From Gordonia hongkongensis (GTDB taxonomy: Bacteria; Actinomycetota; Actinomycetes; Mycobacteriales; Mycobacteriaceae): a DNA stretch of 64,000 nt. The position numbers were made by a program, and so were the translations under genes. Shown in pieces: positions 43,757 to 53,265 of the stretch; within the stretch, counting starts at the first letter, position 1; every line of letters begins with the position of its first letter. The notes beneath the pieces are model-generated. The model saw nothing but the letters and a program-made list of their open reading frames with translations, made no database searches and was not told the DNA's origin. The DNA lies in the NCBI RefSeq assembly GCF_023078355.1, contig NZ_CP095552.1, positions 1,736,001 to 1,800,000 of the forward strand, given 5' to 3'.

Positions 43757-45196
43757 TCAGCGTGCGGCGGAGTCGGCCAGGAGCCCGGTCAATGCGGTGA
43801 GATCGGCGCCGAAGGTCGACGCCGCGGGAGTGCCGAAGCCGACGCCGATCCCGCCGGAGGGCAGCGGGTCGGCGTCGGGATGCCGGAACAGGGACTGTCC
43901 GGTCACCGCGATTCCGCGTTCGTAGGCCCGGTGGACGATGGTTCCCTCGTCGGCATGGTCGACGGGGATCAACGCGTGCAGTCCGGCGGCGATGCCGGGG
44001 AGTTCGAGTCCGATTCCGGCCAGGGCCGACACCAGCGCATCGCGCCGGGTCCGGTAGGCCTGACGGCTGCGCCGGATGTGCCGGTCGTAGGCTCCGGAAC
44101 CGATCAGTTCGGCCAGCGTGAGCTGATCGACGATGCTCGCGTCGGCCTCACGGAAGCCCTTGCCGCGCAACACCGGTTCGACCAGGTGGGCGGGAGTGGC
44201 CAGCCAGCCCGCGCGTACCGCCGGCGACAGGCTCTTGCTCAGCGAGCCGGTGTGGACGACGACGTCGGGGCCGAGCGCCTGCAACGCACCGACCGGTTCG
44301 CGGTCGTAGCGGAACTCGCCGTCGTAGTCGTCCTCCACGATGACCGCGCCGGTCCGCCGCGCCCAGTCGACGACCTGCATCCGGCGCGCCGGCGAAAGAG
44401 CGACACCGGTGGGGAACTGGTGGCTGGGGGTCAGCACGACCGCGGCCGCCCCGGTGCGTTCGAGCTCGTCGATCACCATGCCGTCGGCGTCGATGCGCAC
44501 CGGTACGACCCGCGCGCCGCCGCGCTCGAGGGCGTGCCGATGAAAGGGCAGACCGTGGCTCTCGACCGCGACGACACCACCGATCACCGTGCGCGCCAAC
44601 AACTCCAGTGCCGACAGCACCGACGTCCCGAGAACGATCAGGTCCGGTGCGGTGCGGACACCCCGCGTGCGGGCCAGGTAACCGGTGAGGGCGTTCCGCA
44701 GCTCGAGGCGCCCGCGGGGGTGAGCCGGTCCGAAGGCGTCGTCGGGGGTCTCGGTCAGGGCGCGTCGGGTGGCGCGGATCCAGTCGTTGCGCGGGAACAT
44801 CCCGGCGCAGGGTCGTCCCAGCGAGAAGTCGTGACGCAGGGCCGGCAAGGCGGTGGACGCACCGGGATCGTCGATGGCCGGTGGCCGTGCCGCACCGTCG
44901 GCGACCCGGGTGGCCGAGCCCTGGCGCGCGGTCAGCCACCCTTCCGCGATCAGTTCGGAGTAGACCGCCGACACGGTGCCGCGAGCGAGACCGAGGTCCG
45001 CGGCGAGGGATCGGTACGGCGGCAATGCGGTGCCCGCGGGCAGCCGGTTGTCGAGGATGGCCGAGCGCAGCGCCTCGGTGAGGGCCCGGCGCAGGGTGGC
45101 ACCGCGCCCGCGTGCACCCGCGCCCGGATCGGGCTGCAGATCGAGGAAAAGGTCCGCGCCCAGCCGCTCGGCTACTTCGGCCCAGGGATCCGCCAT
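43757..45196 (-). CDS. MocR/PdxR-type regulator (GntR HTH plus aminotransferase domain)
   Basis: About 479 residues. A GntR winged helix (about 25-95, LPPYRSLAADLGLARGTVSAVYSELIAEGWL) is joined to a fold-type I aminotransferase-like domain with the PLP lysine in VVHTGSLSKSLSPAVRAGWL and the EDDYDGEFRYD motif. MocR proteins sense PLP or amino-acid adducts, and PdxR members control pyridoxal synthesis. The ATG at 45196 is chosen over 45220 because a pair of direct repeats lies across the upstream bases. It diverges from a reductase/AhpD pair, its likely target. Confidence 0.87.
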   Translation of the reverse strand: MADPWAEVAERLGADLFLDLQPDPGAGARGRGATLRRALTEALRSAILDNRLPAGTALPPYRSLAADLGLARGTVSAVYSELIAEGWLTARQGSATRVADGAARPPAIDDPGASTALPALRHDFSLGRPCAGMFPRNDWIRATRRALTETPDDAFGPAHPRGRLELRNALTGYLARTRGVRTAPDLIVLGTSVLSALELLARTVIGGVVAVESHGLPFHRHALERGGARVVPVRIDADGMVIDELERTGAAAVVLTPSHQFPTGVALSPARRMQVVDWARRTGAVIVEDDYDGEFRYDREPVGALQALGPDVVVHTGSLSKSLSPAVRAGWLATPAHLVEPVLRGKGFREADASIVDQLTLAELIGSGAYDRHIRRSRQAYRTRRDALVSALAGIGLELPGIAAGLHALIPVDHADEGTIVHRAYERGIAVTGQSLFRHPDADPLPSGGIGVGFGTPAASTFGADLTALTGLLADSAAR

Positions 45197-45198
45197 CG

Positions 45199-45236
45199 AA
45201 TTGACCCGCTTTTCTGCCATCGGATTGGACCACTTT
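45199..45236. promoter_or_regulatory. Direct repeats, candidate MocR operator
   Basis: ATTGACCCGCTTT (45200) and ATTGGACCACTTT (45224) are similar 13-mers starting 24 bp apart in the divergent promoter region. MocR/PdxR regulators bind direct repeats of about this kind. Just downstream, TAGCCT (45256-45261) could be the -10 of the divergent operon. Confidence 0.5.
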
Positions 45237-45302
45237 CTTGAGCTAATTGCGGCATAGCCTAAACCCACAACACAGAGCTGTCCGTCCTTGAGGAGGAACG
45301 AG

Positions 45303-46082
45303 ATGAAGATCGTGGTCGTGGGTGCCAGCGGTGCGCTGGGAAGTCGGGTCGCCGACCTGCTCGTCGAGCGGGGCCACGAGGTGGTGCGCGCCAGCCGGGC
45401 GACCGGCGTCGACGCCTACACCGGAACGGGTCTGGCGGCGGCGTTCGACGGTGCCGACGCCGTCGTCGACTGCCTCAGTCTCCAGACGCTGAAGGCGAAG
45501 GAGGCGATCGACTTCTTCGAGACCACGGCGACCAAGATCGGCCGCGCCGCGACGACGGCCGGCGTCGCGCACGTCGTCGTGGTGTCGATCGTCAACGCCG
45601 GCGATCCGGCGGTCAACGCCAAATTCGGTTACTACCAGGGCAAAGCGGCACAGGAGGCCGCCTACGGCGAGGTCGTCGACCCCGCGGCACTCAGCATCCT
45701 TGCGTCGGTGCAGTGGTTCGAGCTCGCCGAGCAGATGATGTCGTCGATGGGGTTCGGTCCGATCGCCGCGGTGCCCAGGATGCGGTGCGCCCCGGCCGCG
45801 GTCGCCGACGTGGCCGTGGCGGTCGCCGACGTGGTGACCGCGGGTCCGACCGGGAAGCGGACGATCGAGGTGAGCGGACCGGTGGAGATGGACCTGGTCG
45901 ATGTGGCGAAAGCGGTTGCTGCGCAGACCGGCTCACCGCGATGGATATTCGGCGTCCGGTTCGGGGGGCCGGCGATCCGCGGGGGCGGACTCGTGCCCGC
46001 CGATCCCGACGTCGTCACGTCGACGACGCTCGACGGGTGGCTGGCCGGTCGCGAGAGTGCGAATGCCGGGGAACGGCGATGA
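45303..46082 (+). CDS. NAD(P)-binding (NmrA/epimerase-like) protein
   Basis: A 259-residue Rossmann-fold protein with the dinucleotide motif VVVGASGALGSRVADLL at the N terminus and a VVVVSIVNAGDPAVNAKFGYYQGKAAQE segment that carries the SDR-like Tyr-x-x-x-Lys (YYQGK). It belongs to the atypical SDR/NmrA group, which includes quinone reductases and redox sensors. AGGAGG lies 5 bases upstream of the ATG. It is followed by an AhpD-like gene with overlapping stop and start (ATGA), forming a two-gene operon divergent from a MocR regulator. Confidence 0.87.
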   Translation: MKIVVVGASGALGSRVADLLVERGHEVVRASRATGVDAYTGTGLAAAFDGADAVVDCLSLQTLKAKEAIDFFETTATKIGRAATTAGVAHVVVVSIVNAGDPAVNAKFGYYQGKAAQEAAYGEVVDPAALSILASVQWFELAEQMMSSMGFGPIAAVPRMRCAPAAVADVAVAVADVVTAGPTGKRTIEVSGPVEMDLVDVAKAVAAQTGSPRWIFGVRFGGPAIRGGGLVPADPDVVTSTTLDGWLAGRESANAGERR

Positions 46083-46588
46083 GCGCCGCCGCCCGGCCGG
46101 CGACGAGAATGTGGATACCGCAGGACAATCCGTCCGTGTACAAGGCCCTCGTGGCTCTGCAGCGGGCATCGTCGGCCGGCGTTGACCCAGAACTCGCCGA
46201 ACTGATCGTCATCCGGGCCTCGCAACTCAACGGGTGCGCCTACTGCCTGCACATGCACACCTCCGATGCCCTCGCCAAGGACATCGACCCGCACAAACTG
46301 ATGATGATCGCCGCGTGGCGGGAGGCCGGATCGGCGTTCACCCCGGCCGAACGGGCGGCGCTGGCTCTCACCGAGAGCGTCACGCTGATCGGCGAGAACG
46401 GTGTCCCCGACGACGTGTTCGATTCCGCACGAGCCTATTTCGACGCCGCCGCGATGGGTCAGCTGGTCGCGTCGATCGTGATGATCAACGCGTGGAACCG
46501 CATCGCGCTGGCCGGCGGGTACCCGGCCGGACTCGACGAACGCCGGGCCGCGTCGTCGGTCAGAGCTTCCGCAGGCGCACCCGGTTGA
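46079..46588 (+). CDS. Carboxymuconolactone decarboxylase/AhpD family protein
   Basis: A 169-residue helical protein with the AhpD-like redox motif in [14 protein letters not shown] (Cys-x-x-Cys followed by His), typical of alkylhydroperoxidase-like proteins. The start ATG overlaps the preceding stop codon, so the two products are co-translated. Together they may handle oxidised or reactive metabolites. It converges with coaA with a 29-bp overlap of 3' ends. Confidence 0.9.
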   Translation: MSAAARPATRMWIPQDNPSVYKALVALQRASSAGVDPELAELIVIRASQLNGCAYCLHMHTSDALAKDIDPHKLMMIAAWREAGSAFTPAERAALALTESVTLIGENGVPDDVFDSARAYFDAAAMGQLVASIVMINAWNRIALAGGYPAGLDERRAASSVRASAGAPG

Positions 46589-47501
46589 TGGAGTGGTCGT
46601 AGTCCTTGCGCAGCACCAGTGACGCCCGCGGCCGGGTGGGCAGGATGTTCTCGATCAGATTCGGACGGTTGATCGAGGTCCACAGATCCCGGGCCGCGGC
46701 GGTCGCCTGATCGTCGGTCAGCGACGCGTACGCGTGGAAGTGCGAGTCCGGGTTGGCGAACGAGGTGGTCCGCATCTGCAGGAAGCGCGAGATGTACCAG
46801 GATTCGATGTCGTCGATCTTGGCGTCGACGTAGATGGAGAAGTCGAACAGGTCCGAGACCATCAGCGTCGCTCCGGTCTGGAGCACGTTGAGGCCCTCGA
46901 GGATCAGGATGTCGGGCTGGCGCACATAGTGATAGACGTCGGGCACGATGTCGTAGGCGAGGTGCGAGTAGACCGGCGCGGCGACCTCGCGCGCACCCGA
47001 CTTCACCTCGGTGACGAAGCGCAGAAGGGCCCGGCGATCGTAGGACTCGGGAAATCCCTTGCGGTGCAGAATGCCCCGACGCTGCATCTCCGCGGTGCGC
47101 AGCAGAAAACCGTCGGTGGTGATCAGGTCCACCTTCGGGTGGGACTCCCAGCGGGCGAGCAGGGCGGCGAGCACGCGTGCCGTCGTCGACTTCCCGACCG
47201 CCACACTGCCGGCGATCCCGATGACGAAGGGCACCTGCCGATTGGTCTGTCGCTCACCGAGGAAGGTGGAGGTCGCGGCGAACAACCGTTGCCGCGCAGC
47301 GACTTGCAGGTGGATCAGACGAGAGAGCGGCAGATACACGTCGGCGACCTCGTCGAGGTCGATCTGCTCACCGAGGCCGACGAGCTCGGCCAGTTCGTCC
47401 TCGTTGAGGACCAGGGGCATCGACTCGCGGAGTTCGCGCCACTGCCTCCGGTCGAGTTCCAGGTACAGACTGGGATCCCGATCGGTGGCGTTGCGGGCCA
47501 T
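46560..47501 (-). CDS. coaA: Pantothenate kinase type I
   Basis: A 313-residue kinase that phosphorylates pantothenate, the first step of coenzyme A synthesis. The P-loop is [12 protein letters not shown] (95-106), and [29 protein letters not shown] and [13 protein letters not shown] follow. Length and motifs fit CoaA (Rv1092c). The ATG at 47501 has GGAG upstream; the longer frame to 47624 is not conserved in appearance. It is divergent from DUF885. Confidence 0.95.
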   Translation of the reverse strand: MARNATDRDPSLYLELDRRQWRELRESMPLVLNEDELAELVGLGEQIDLDEVADVYLPLSRLIHLQVAARQRLFAATSTFLGERQTNRQVPFVIGIAGSVAVGKSTTARVLAALLARWESHPKVDLITTDGFLLRTAEMQRRGILHRKGFPESYDRRALLRFVTEVKSGAREVAAPVYSHLAYDIVPDVYHYVRQPDILILEGLNVLQTGATLMVSDLFDFSIYVDAKIDDIESWYISRFLQMRTTSFANPDSHFHAYASLTDDQATAAARDLWTSINRPNLIENILPTRPRASLVLRKDYDHSINRVRLRKL

Positions 47502-47598
47502 CAGGGCAGCTCCGCCGATGTCGGTTCCGCCGCTCCCGGAGTGATCATGCGTACAGCTTAGGGCGACGTGTGACAGCGTCGATCGGTAGCCTGCCGGT

Positions 47599-48831
47599 AT
47601 GCCGTCCCCGACCGTCGCCGACACCGACCACGCCTCGGACCCGCTGGTGGCCGAGTACCTCCGCCTCGGCCTCGCTTTCGACCGCCTCGAACGGGGCTTC
47701 GTCGACGCCTACACCGGCGATCCCGCGCTGAAGGCGGAGGTCGAGAACGCGTCCGCACCCGATCCCGCCCGGCTCGCCGACCGCGCGCGCGGGCTGCTCG
47801 CCGACCTGCCCGGTGCTCTCGACGCGGCGCGCGCCGAGTTCATCGGCGCCCACCTGCGCGCGCTGGAGTGCTCGGCGCGCAAATTCGCCGGCGACGACGT
47901 CGGATTCGTCGACGAGGTCCGCGCCTACTTCGACGTCGACATCGCGATGGCCGATCCGGACCGGTATCGGCAGGCGCACGCCGACCTGGCGGAGGCCCTC
48001 GGCGTCCCGGGCGCCACCGGCGACGAGCTCCGCGACATCTACGCCGCGCACCGGCGTGCCGACGAGATCCCGCCCGAGCGGGTCGACGAGTGTGTCCGCG
48101 CGTTCAGCGGCGCGCTCCGCGAACGAGTTCGGTCCGCATATCCGTTGCCGGACAACGAGATCGTCGAGTTCGAGGTCGTCACCGACAAGCCGTGGTCGGG
48201 ATTCAACTACTACCTCGGCAACTATCGCTCACGCGTCGCCATCAACGCCGATCTCACGCAGTACATGTCCTCCCTGCCCGCGCTCATCGCGCACGAGGCC
48301 TACCCCGGTCACCACACCGAGCACTGCCGTAAAGAGCAGTTGCTCGTCGGCGCGGGGCACGACGAGCAGTCGATCTTCCTGGTCAACACCCCGCAGTGCC
48401 TGATGGCCGAGGGCCTCGCCGACCACGCGCTGGCCGCGATCGTCGGTCCCGAGTGGGAAACGTGGGCACAGGAGATCTACGCCGACCTCGGACTCCGCTT
48501 CGACGCCGGCCGGGCGATGGGCGTCGGACGCGCCACCGCCGGGCTCCTCGGCGTTCGTCAGGACGCCGCGCTGCTGCTGCACGACCGCCACGCCGACGCC
48601 GACACCGTCGCCGAACATCTCCGGCGCTGGCTTCTCGCACCCGAGGAACGGGCCCGGCAGATGCTGCGATTCCTCACCTCGCCGCTCTGGCGCGCGTACA
48701 TCAGCACCTACGTCGAGGGATACCGATTGGTCGAGGCGTGGCTCGAGCAGGCCGACGACCGCGCGGCCGCCTTCGGTCGCCTACTCGACGAACCACTCAT
48801 CCCGGCGAGTCTGCGGCGCGAACTGCTGTAG
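47599..48831 (+). CDS. DUF885 family protein (putative metallopeptidase)
   Basis: A 410-residue protein of the DUF885 family. The HExxH-like metal motif is in [15 protein letters not shown], with a downstream glutamate in [13 protein letters not shown]. The family is distantly related to M32/M3-type zinc peptidases and its members are usually cytoplasmic. It lies between coaA and glyA, with glyA 51 bp downstream on the same strand. Substrate unknown. Confidence 0.85.
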   Translation: MPSPTVADTDHASDPLVAEYLRLGLAFDRLERGFVDAYTGDPALKAEVENASAPDPARLADRARGLLADLPGALDAARAEFIGAHLRALECSARKFAGDDVGFVDEVRAYFDVDIAMADPDRYRQAHADLAEALGVPGATGDELRDIYAAHRRADEIPPERVDECVRAFSGALRERVRSAYPLPDNEIVEFEVVTDKPWSGFNYYLGNYRSRVAINADLTQYMSSLPALIAHEAYPGHHTEHCRKEQLLVGAGHDEQSIFLVNTPQCLMAEGLADHALAAIVGPEWETWAQEIYADLGLRFDAGRAMGVGRATAGLLGVRQDAALLLHDRHADADTVAEHLRRWLLAPEERARQMLRFLTSPLWRAYISTYVEGYRLVEAWLEQADDRAAAFGRLLDEPLIPASLRRELL

Positions 48832-48882
48832 ACACTCGGCCCGCTCGCTTCGCTCCCGGCGCCTGGTACCTAGAATCGGGGC

Positions 48883-50190
48883 ATGACCGCGAATCCGTCA
48901 TCCTTGAACTCGATGTCCCTGGCCGAGCTCGACCCCGACGTCGCAGCCGCCATGAACGGTGAACTCAGCCGCCAGCGGGACACCCTCGAGATGATCGCCT
49001 CGGAGAACTTCGTGCCGCGTGCGGTGCTGCAGGCCCAGGGCAGCGTGTTGACCAACAAATACGCCGAGGGATATCCGGGACGTCGCTACTACGGCGGGTG
49101 CGAGTACGTCGACGTCGTCGAGGACATCGCCCGCAACCGGGCGAAGGAACTGTTCGGCGCCGACTTCGCGAACGTGCAACCGCACTCGGGTGCCCAGGCC
49201 AACGCCGCGGTGCTGCAGGCCCTGATGGAGCCGGGGGAGACCATGCTCGGTCTCGACCTCGCGCACGGCGGTCACCTCACCCACGGCATGCGCCTGAACT
49301 TCTCCGGCAAGCTCTACGAGAACGCCTTCTACGGCGTGAGCAAAGAGGACTTCCGCATCGACATGGACGAGGTGCGCAAGATCGCCCTCGACGTCAAACC
49401 GAAGGTCATCGTCGCCGGGTGGTCGGCCTACCCGCGCACGCTCGACTTTGAGGCGTTTCGCTCCGTCGCCGACGAGGTCGGTGCATACCTCTGGGTCGAC
49501 ATGGCCCACTTCGCCGGTCTCGTCGCCGCCGGCCTGCATCCGTCGCCGGTCCCGCATGCCGACGTCGTGTCCTCGACCGTGCACAAGACCCTCGGCGGCC
49601 CGCGTTCGGGGATCATCCTGGCCAAGCAGGAGTGGGCCAAGAAGCTGAACTCGGCGGTGTTCCCCGGTCAGCAGGGCGGGCCGCTCATGCACGCGATCGC
49701 CGGTAAGGCGGTGGCCCTGAAGATCGCCGCCACCGACGAATTCGCCGAGCGCCAGCGGCGCACCCTGTCCGGGGCGCGGATTCTCGCCGAACGCCTCAAC
49801 GGCACGGATGTGGCCGGCGCCGGCGTCTCGGTCCTGACCGGCGGTACCGACGTCCACCTCGTGCTCGTCGATCTGCGCAACAGCGCACTCGACGGCCAGC
49901 AGGCCGAGGACCTGCTGCATCAGGTCGGCATCACCGTCAACCGCAATGCGGTGCCGTTCGATCCGCGGCCGCCGATGGTCACCTCGGGCCTGCGCATCGG
50001 CACCCCGGCGCTGGCCACCCGCGGCTTCGACGACGAACAGTTCACCGAGGTCGCCGACATCATCGCCACCGCGCTCGCGGCCGGCGACGCCGCCGACGTC
50101 TCGGCGCTGCGTGGTCGCGTGTCCAAGCTCGCGCTCGACTTCCCGCTCTACGACGGTCTCGAGGAGTGGGGCCTGATGAGCCGGATCTGA
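48883..50190 (+). CDS. glyA: Serine hydroxymethyltransferase
   Basis: A 435-residue PLP enzyme that interconverts serine and glycine with tetrahydrofolate, the main one-carbon source. Landmarks are the N-terminal [20 protein letters not shown], the [18 protein letters not shown] loop, and the PLP lysine in [14 protein letters not shown]. Length and motifs are standard. Position matches glyA1 (Rv1093), followed by desA2. Confidence 0.97.
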   Translation: MTANPSSLNSMSLAELDPDVAAAMNGELSRQRDTLEMIASENFVPRAVLQAQGSVLTNKYAEGYPGRRYYGGCEYVDVVEDIARNRAKELFGADFANVQPHSGAQANAAVLQALMEPGETMLGLDLAHGGHLTHGMRLNFSGKLYENAFYGVSKEDFRIDMDEVRKIALDVKPKVIVAGWSAYPRTLDFEAFRSVADEVGAYLWVDMAHFAGLVAAGLHPSPVPHADVVSSTVHKTLGGPRSGIILAKQEWAKKLNSAVFPGQQGGPLMHAIAGKAVALKIAATDEFAERQRRTLSGARILAERLNGTDVAGAGVSVLTGGTDVHLVLVDLRNSALDGQQAEDLLHQVGITVNRNAVPFDPRPPMVTSGLRIGTPALATRGFDDEQFTEVADIIATALAAGDAADVSALRGRVSKLALDFPLYDGLEEWGLMSRI

Positions 50191-50233
50191 CCTGGATTGC
50201 CTGTCCCGGCGGCGCGTCCGTATCCTTTCAGCG

Positions 50234-51100
50234 ATGAACGCCCTCACTGAAGACGACCTGATCATCGCGCTCGAGAAGGCTCTTCCCGAGATCGCCGAAG
50301 ACCACCAGTCGGCCGCGGCTCCGTGGAATCCGCACGACTGGGTGCCGTGGGACGACGGACGCAACTTCGGGTTCCTCGGCGGAGCGGATTTCGATCCGTC
50401 GGAGGCCTTCCTGTCCGATGAGGCACGTGCGGGACTGCTCGCCCTCCTGCTGACCAAGGACAACCTGCCGTCGTACCACCGGGTGCTGGCCAAGCACTTC
50501 CCGGCCTTCTCGGACTGGCGGCAGCTCGTGGGCGTGTGGACCGCCGAGGACAACCGCCACGCGATCGTCCTGCGCGACTACCTCGTCGTGCGGCGCGCGA
50601 TCGATCCGGTGGACGCCGAGGAGCGTCGTCGCATCCACGTCACGCAGGGGTATCGGCAGACGCCGGAGCAGGTCGAGCCGCTCGGCCCGCTCGACGTGCT
50701 CGCGCTGATGGCGGTACACGAGAACCAGTGCGTGCACTTCATCAAGCGCCTGTCGGCGGTTGCCGGCGACGAGGCGCTCGTGGAGATCCTGACGAAGATC
50801 TCCAACGACGACCAGGGCCAGGCCACCACCTTCGGCGCGTCCCTCAACGCCGGTGTCGTCGCCGACCAGGACACCACGGTCCTCGCCATCGACCGGGCGC
50901 TGGCCCTCGACGAGCCGATCGGCCACGACATCGCCGACTTCGACGCCGAGCGCGCACTCCTCGCCGACTACGAGAACGCCGAGGTGAAGGCGGCCATCGC
51001 GGCGGCCCTGGCCGACGCGGTCAAGCTCGACACCGTCTCCGGTCTCGGTGAGGAGGCGGAGGCCGCGCGCACCCGCATCCTCGCCCGCACCGGCCGCTGA
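50234..51100 (+). CDS. desA2: Acyl-ACP desaturase (DesA2-like)
   Basis: A 288-residue diiron desaturase-like protein that follows glyA as desA2 (Rv1094) does in M. tuberculosis. Iron-ligand regions are recognisable in WTAEDNRHAIVLRDYL (Glu and His) and in MAVHENQCVHFIKRLS. The second site is less conserved than in plant desaturases, as is also true of mycobacterial DesA2. The role is probably in mycolic or fatty-acid desaturation, or a regulatory one. A hairpin terminator follows 18 bases after the stop. Confidence 0.9.
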   Translation: MNALTEDDLIIALEKALPEIAEDHQSAAAPWNPHDWVPWDDGRNFGFLGGADFDPSEAFLSDEARAGLLALLLTKDNLPSYHRVLAKHFPAFSDWRQLVGVWTAEDNRHAIVLRDYLVVRRAIDPVDAEERRRIHVTQGYRQTPEQVEPLGPLDVLALMAVHENQCVHFIKRLSAVAGDEALVEILTKISNDDQGQATTFGASLNAGVVADQDTTVLAIDRALALDEPIGHDIADFDAERALLADYENAEVKAAIAAALADAVKLDTVSGLGEEAEAARTRILARTGR

Positions 51101-51118
51101 CGACTCGCGCCCAGTACG

Positions 51119-51163
51119 AACACGGCGCCACCGGGACGACGAAAGTCCTGGTGGCGCCGTGTT
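51119..51163. terminator. Intrinsic terminator after desA2
   Basis: A 19-bp stem starting AACACGGCGCCACC, with a single G-T wobble, closes a seven-base loop (GACGAAA) just after the desaturase stop codon. There is no long U-tract. Confidence 0.85.
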
Positions 51164-51304
51164 GCGTCTCCGGTGGAAACGATACGGCGGTTTACCCACA
51201 ATTCACGCCGACACACCGGATTCCGGCGCGCCGCCAACGATTTCCGCGCGTACGTTGGCGAGTGACGGACCGCGGGGAAGCGGTTCGTTCGGGAGGTTCA
51301 ATTC

Positions 51305-51361
51305 GTGGTTTGTGCGAGCAACGCGAGGGGGCCGGCCCCGGTCCTCGTCCCCCTCGGCTGA
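51305..51361 (+). CDS. Possible 18-codon upstream ORF in the phoH leader
   Basis: GGGAGG at 51291-51296 is followed after 8 bases by GTG and 17 more codons to TGA (VVCASNARGPAPVLVPLG). It lies in the 340-bp gap before the phoH2 gene, which otherwise shows a terminator, a repeated TGGTTTGTGCG (51306 and 51405) and GC-rich pairings. In mycobacteria a small antitoxin-like gene (phoAT) precedes phoH2; this ORF is much shorter and I cannot show that it is related. The ribosome site is the main support. Confidence 0.3.
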   Translation: MVCASNARGPAPVLVPLG

Positions 51362-51441
51362 CGCCGGGACAACGGACAACTGGACCGGCCGGTCGACCAA
51401 CACTGGTTTGTGCGGGAGCCGCACGAACGTAGGAGCCCCAC

Positions 51442-52734
51442 GTGACCACACGCACCTACGTCCTCGATACCTCCGTGCTGCTGTCCGATCCCTGGGCGGT
51501 CATGCGTTTCGCCGAACACCACGTCGTGCTGCCACTGGTGGTCATCAGCGAACTCGAGGGCAAACGTCACCACCACGAACTCGGCTGGTTCGCGCGTGAG
51601 GCGTTGCGCATGCTCGACGACATGCGACTCGAACACGGCCGGCTCGACCTGCCGCTCGAGATCGGCGACGAGGGCGGCACCCTCCAGGTGGAGCTCAACC
51701 ACACCGACCCCGCGGTGCTGCCCGCCGGCTTCCGCACCGATTCGAACGACTCCCGGATCCTCGCCTGCGCACTGAACCTGCGCGCCGAGGGCAAGGACGT
51801 GACCCTGGTCTCGAAGGACACACCGCTGCGGGTGAAGGCCGGCGCGGTGGGCCTGGCCGCCGACGAGTACCACGCGCAGGATGTCGTGGTCTCAGGGTGG
51901 TCGGGCATGACCGAACTCGATGTCGCCACCGCCACGGTCGACACGCTGTTCGCCGAGGGCGTCGTCGACCTCGACGAGGCACGCGAACTGCCGTGTCACA
52001 CCGGTGTTCGACTGCTCAGCGCCACGTCGAGTGCCCTGGGCCGGGTGAACGCGGACAAGCGGGTGCAACTGGTCCGCGGCGACCGCGAGGCCTTCGGACT
52101 GCACGGACGGTCGGCCGAGCAGCGGGTCGCCCTCGACCTGCTCCTCGACGAGAGCGTGGGGATCGTCTCGCTCGGCGGCAAGGCCGGTACCGGAAAATCG
52201 GCGCTCGCGCTTTGTGCGGGACTGGAAGCGGTCCTGGAACGGCGTACCCAGCGGAAGGTCGTCGTGTTCCGGCCGCTGTACGCCGTCGGCGGACAACAGC
52301 TCGGCTATCTGCCCGGTAGTGAGTCCGACAAGATGGGTCCGTGGGCGCAGGCGGTCTTCGACACGCTGGAGGGGCTCGCGTCGCCGGAGGTCATCGACGA
52401 GGTCTTGAGCCGCGGCATGCTGGAGGTGCTGCCCCTGACGCACATCCGCGGGCGGTCGCTGCACGATTCGTTCGTCATCGTCGACGAGGCGCAGTCGCTG
52501 GAACGCAACGTGCTGCTCACCGTACTGTCCCGCCTGGGGTCGGGATCTCGCGTGGTGCTGACACACGATGTCGCGCAACGTGACAATCTTCGCGTGGGCC
52601 GCCATGACGGCGTCGCCGCGGTCATCGAGAAGCTGAAGGGACACCCGCTCTTCGCGCACATCACGCTCACCCGCAGCGAGCGGTCGCCGATCGCCGCACT
52701 CGTGACCGAGATGCTCGAGGAGTTCGCGCCGTAG
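51442..52734 (+). CDS. phoH2: PhoH2: PIN domain fused to PhoH ATPase
   Basis: A 430-residue protein. The N-terminal PIN nuclease domain (about 1-140) begins [13 protein letters not shown] with the conserved Asp, and has [10 protein letters not shown] and [12 protein letters not shown] acidic motifs. The C-terminal PhoH-like P-loop ATPase has [13 protein letters not shown] and [11 protein letters not shown]. PhoH2 proteins are RNA helicase-nucleases that unwind and cleave RNA. GTG is the start, with AGGAG 8 bases upstream. It matches Rv1095 in order. A strong hairpin at 52802 closes the transcript. Confidence 0.94.
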   Translation: MTTRTYVLDTSVLLSDPWAVMRFAEHHVVLPLVVISELEGKRHHHELGWFAREALRMLDDMRLEHGRLDLPLEIGDEGGTLQVELNHTDPAVLPAGFRTDSNDSRILACALNLRAEGKDVTLVSKDTPLRVKAGAVGLAADEYHAQDVVVSGWSGMTELDVATATVDTLFAEGVVDLDEARELPCHTGVRLLSATSSALGRVNADKRVQLVRGDREAFGLHGRSAEQRVALDLLLDESVGIVSLGGKAGTGKSALALCAGLEAVLERRTQRKVVVFRPLYAVGGQQLGYLPGSESDKMGPWAQAVFDTLEGLASPEVIDEVLSRGMLEVLPLTHIRGRSLHDSFVIVDEAQSLERNVLLTVLSRLGSGSRVVLTHDVAQRDNLRVGRHDGVAAVIEKLKGHPLFAHITLTRSERSPIAALVTEMLEEFAP

Positions 52735-52801
52735 GGTCGGCGCCGACCTCTGGGTTCCAATTGCTCGGTGGCCGTAAGGATTTCGCCGCCGGAAACTCGA
52801 A

Positions 52802-52836
52802 GGCCGCGTCGACTCCGGAAGGGAGTCGACGCGGCC
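52802..52836. terminator. Terminator between phoH2 and the 31-codon ORF
   Basis: GGCCGCGTCGACTCC pairs perfectly with its complement across a five-base loop. It lies between two convergent genes and can end transcripts from both sides. Confidence 0.85.
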
Positions 52837-52849
52837 CTCGTGTGTCAGA

Positions 52850-52945
52850 TCAGGCGGTCGGCGGTTCGATCGGGGTGAAGTCGCGGAGCGAATTCAAGAG
52901 GTCGACGATGGCGGTGAGCAGTTCGACGTTCTCCAAGGATGTCAT
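52850..52945 (-). CDS. Small hypothetical protein, 31 residues
   Basis: An ATG at 52945 is preceded by AAAGGAG four bases upstream and opens a 31-codon frame ending at TGA. The product starts MTSLENVELLTAIVDLLNSL, an amphipathic helix, and ends in a Pro-rich tail. It is followed at once by a 15-bp hairpin terminator, and the bases upstream are unusually AT-rich for this genome, as expected of a promoter. The three signals together make a real small gene likely, although it is below normal annotation cut-offs. Function unknown. Confidence 0.65.
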   Translation of the reverse strand: MTSLENVELLTAIVDLLNSLRDFTPIEPPTA

Positions 52946-53265
52946 TGTTCTCCTTTAATCGAATGGCTATCCGTTTCGACGGCCGCCTTTATTCGACGCC
53001 GTCGTTCGCAACAGTAATGATCTGATAACAAACGCGCAAACAAAGTCCAAGAGAATTCGACCCCTTTCTCAGATTAATTCGTCGAATGCGTTTTTGTACT
53101 GCATCTCGAATCATGGCAATTCGGTGTTTTCGAATCGAGAAATCGACCTCGACCGAGTGAATCCGGCTTCTGTCCATACGCTGACCGACTCGTCGCCGAC
53201 ACCCGATCCGAACCGCACCGTGACCAGGACGTGACTCATGGTCTCTTGCGTACTGTCAGACTGGC
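52946..53265. other. AT-rich intergenic region
   Basis: This gap between the 31-codon ORF and the L,D-transpeptidase gene is the most AT-rich stretch after the left end. It should hold the divergent promoters of both genes. An open frame of 62 codons on the minus strand (52989-53177) has no ribosome site and atypical composition, so I do not call it. No repeats or RNA fold are apparent. Confidence 0.5.

Noticed and set aside
51151..51432. 93-codon frame before phoH2 as a phoAT-like gene
   Set aside because: It begins inside the desA2 terminator, has no ribosome site, and its Arg/Pro/Gly-rich product looks like random high-GC translation.
52989..53177. 62-codon minus-strand frame in the AT-rich gap
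   Set aside because: It has no ribosome-binding site, its composition is unlike neighbouring genes, and it overlaps the expected promoter region.
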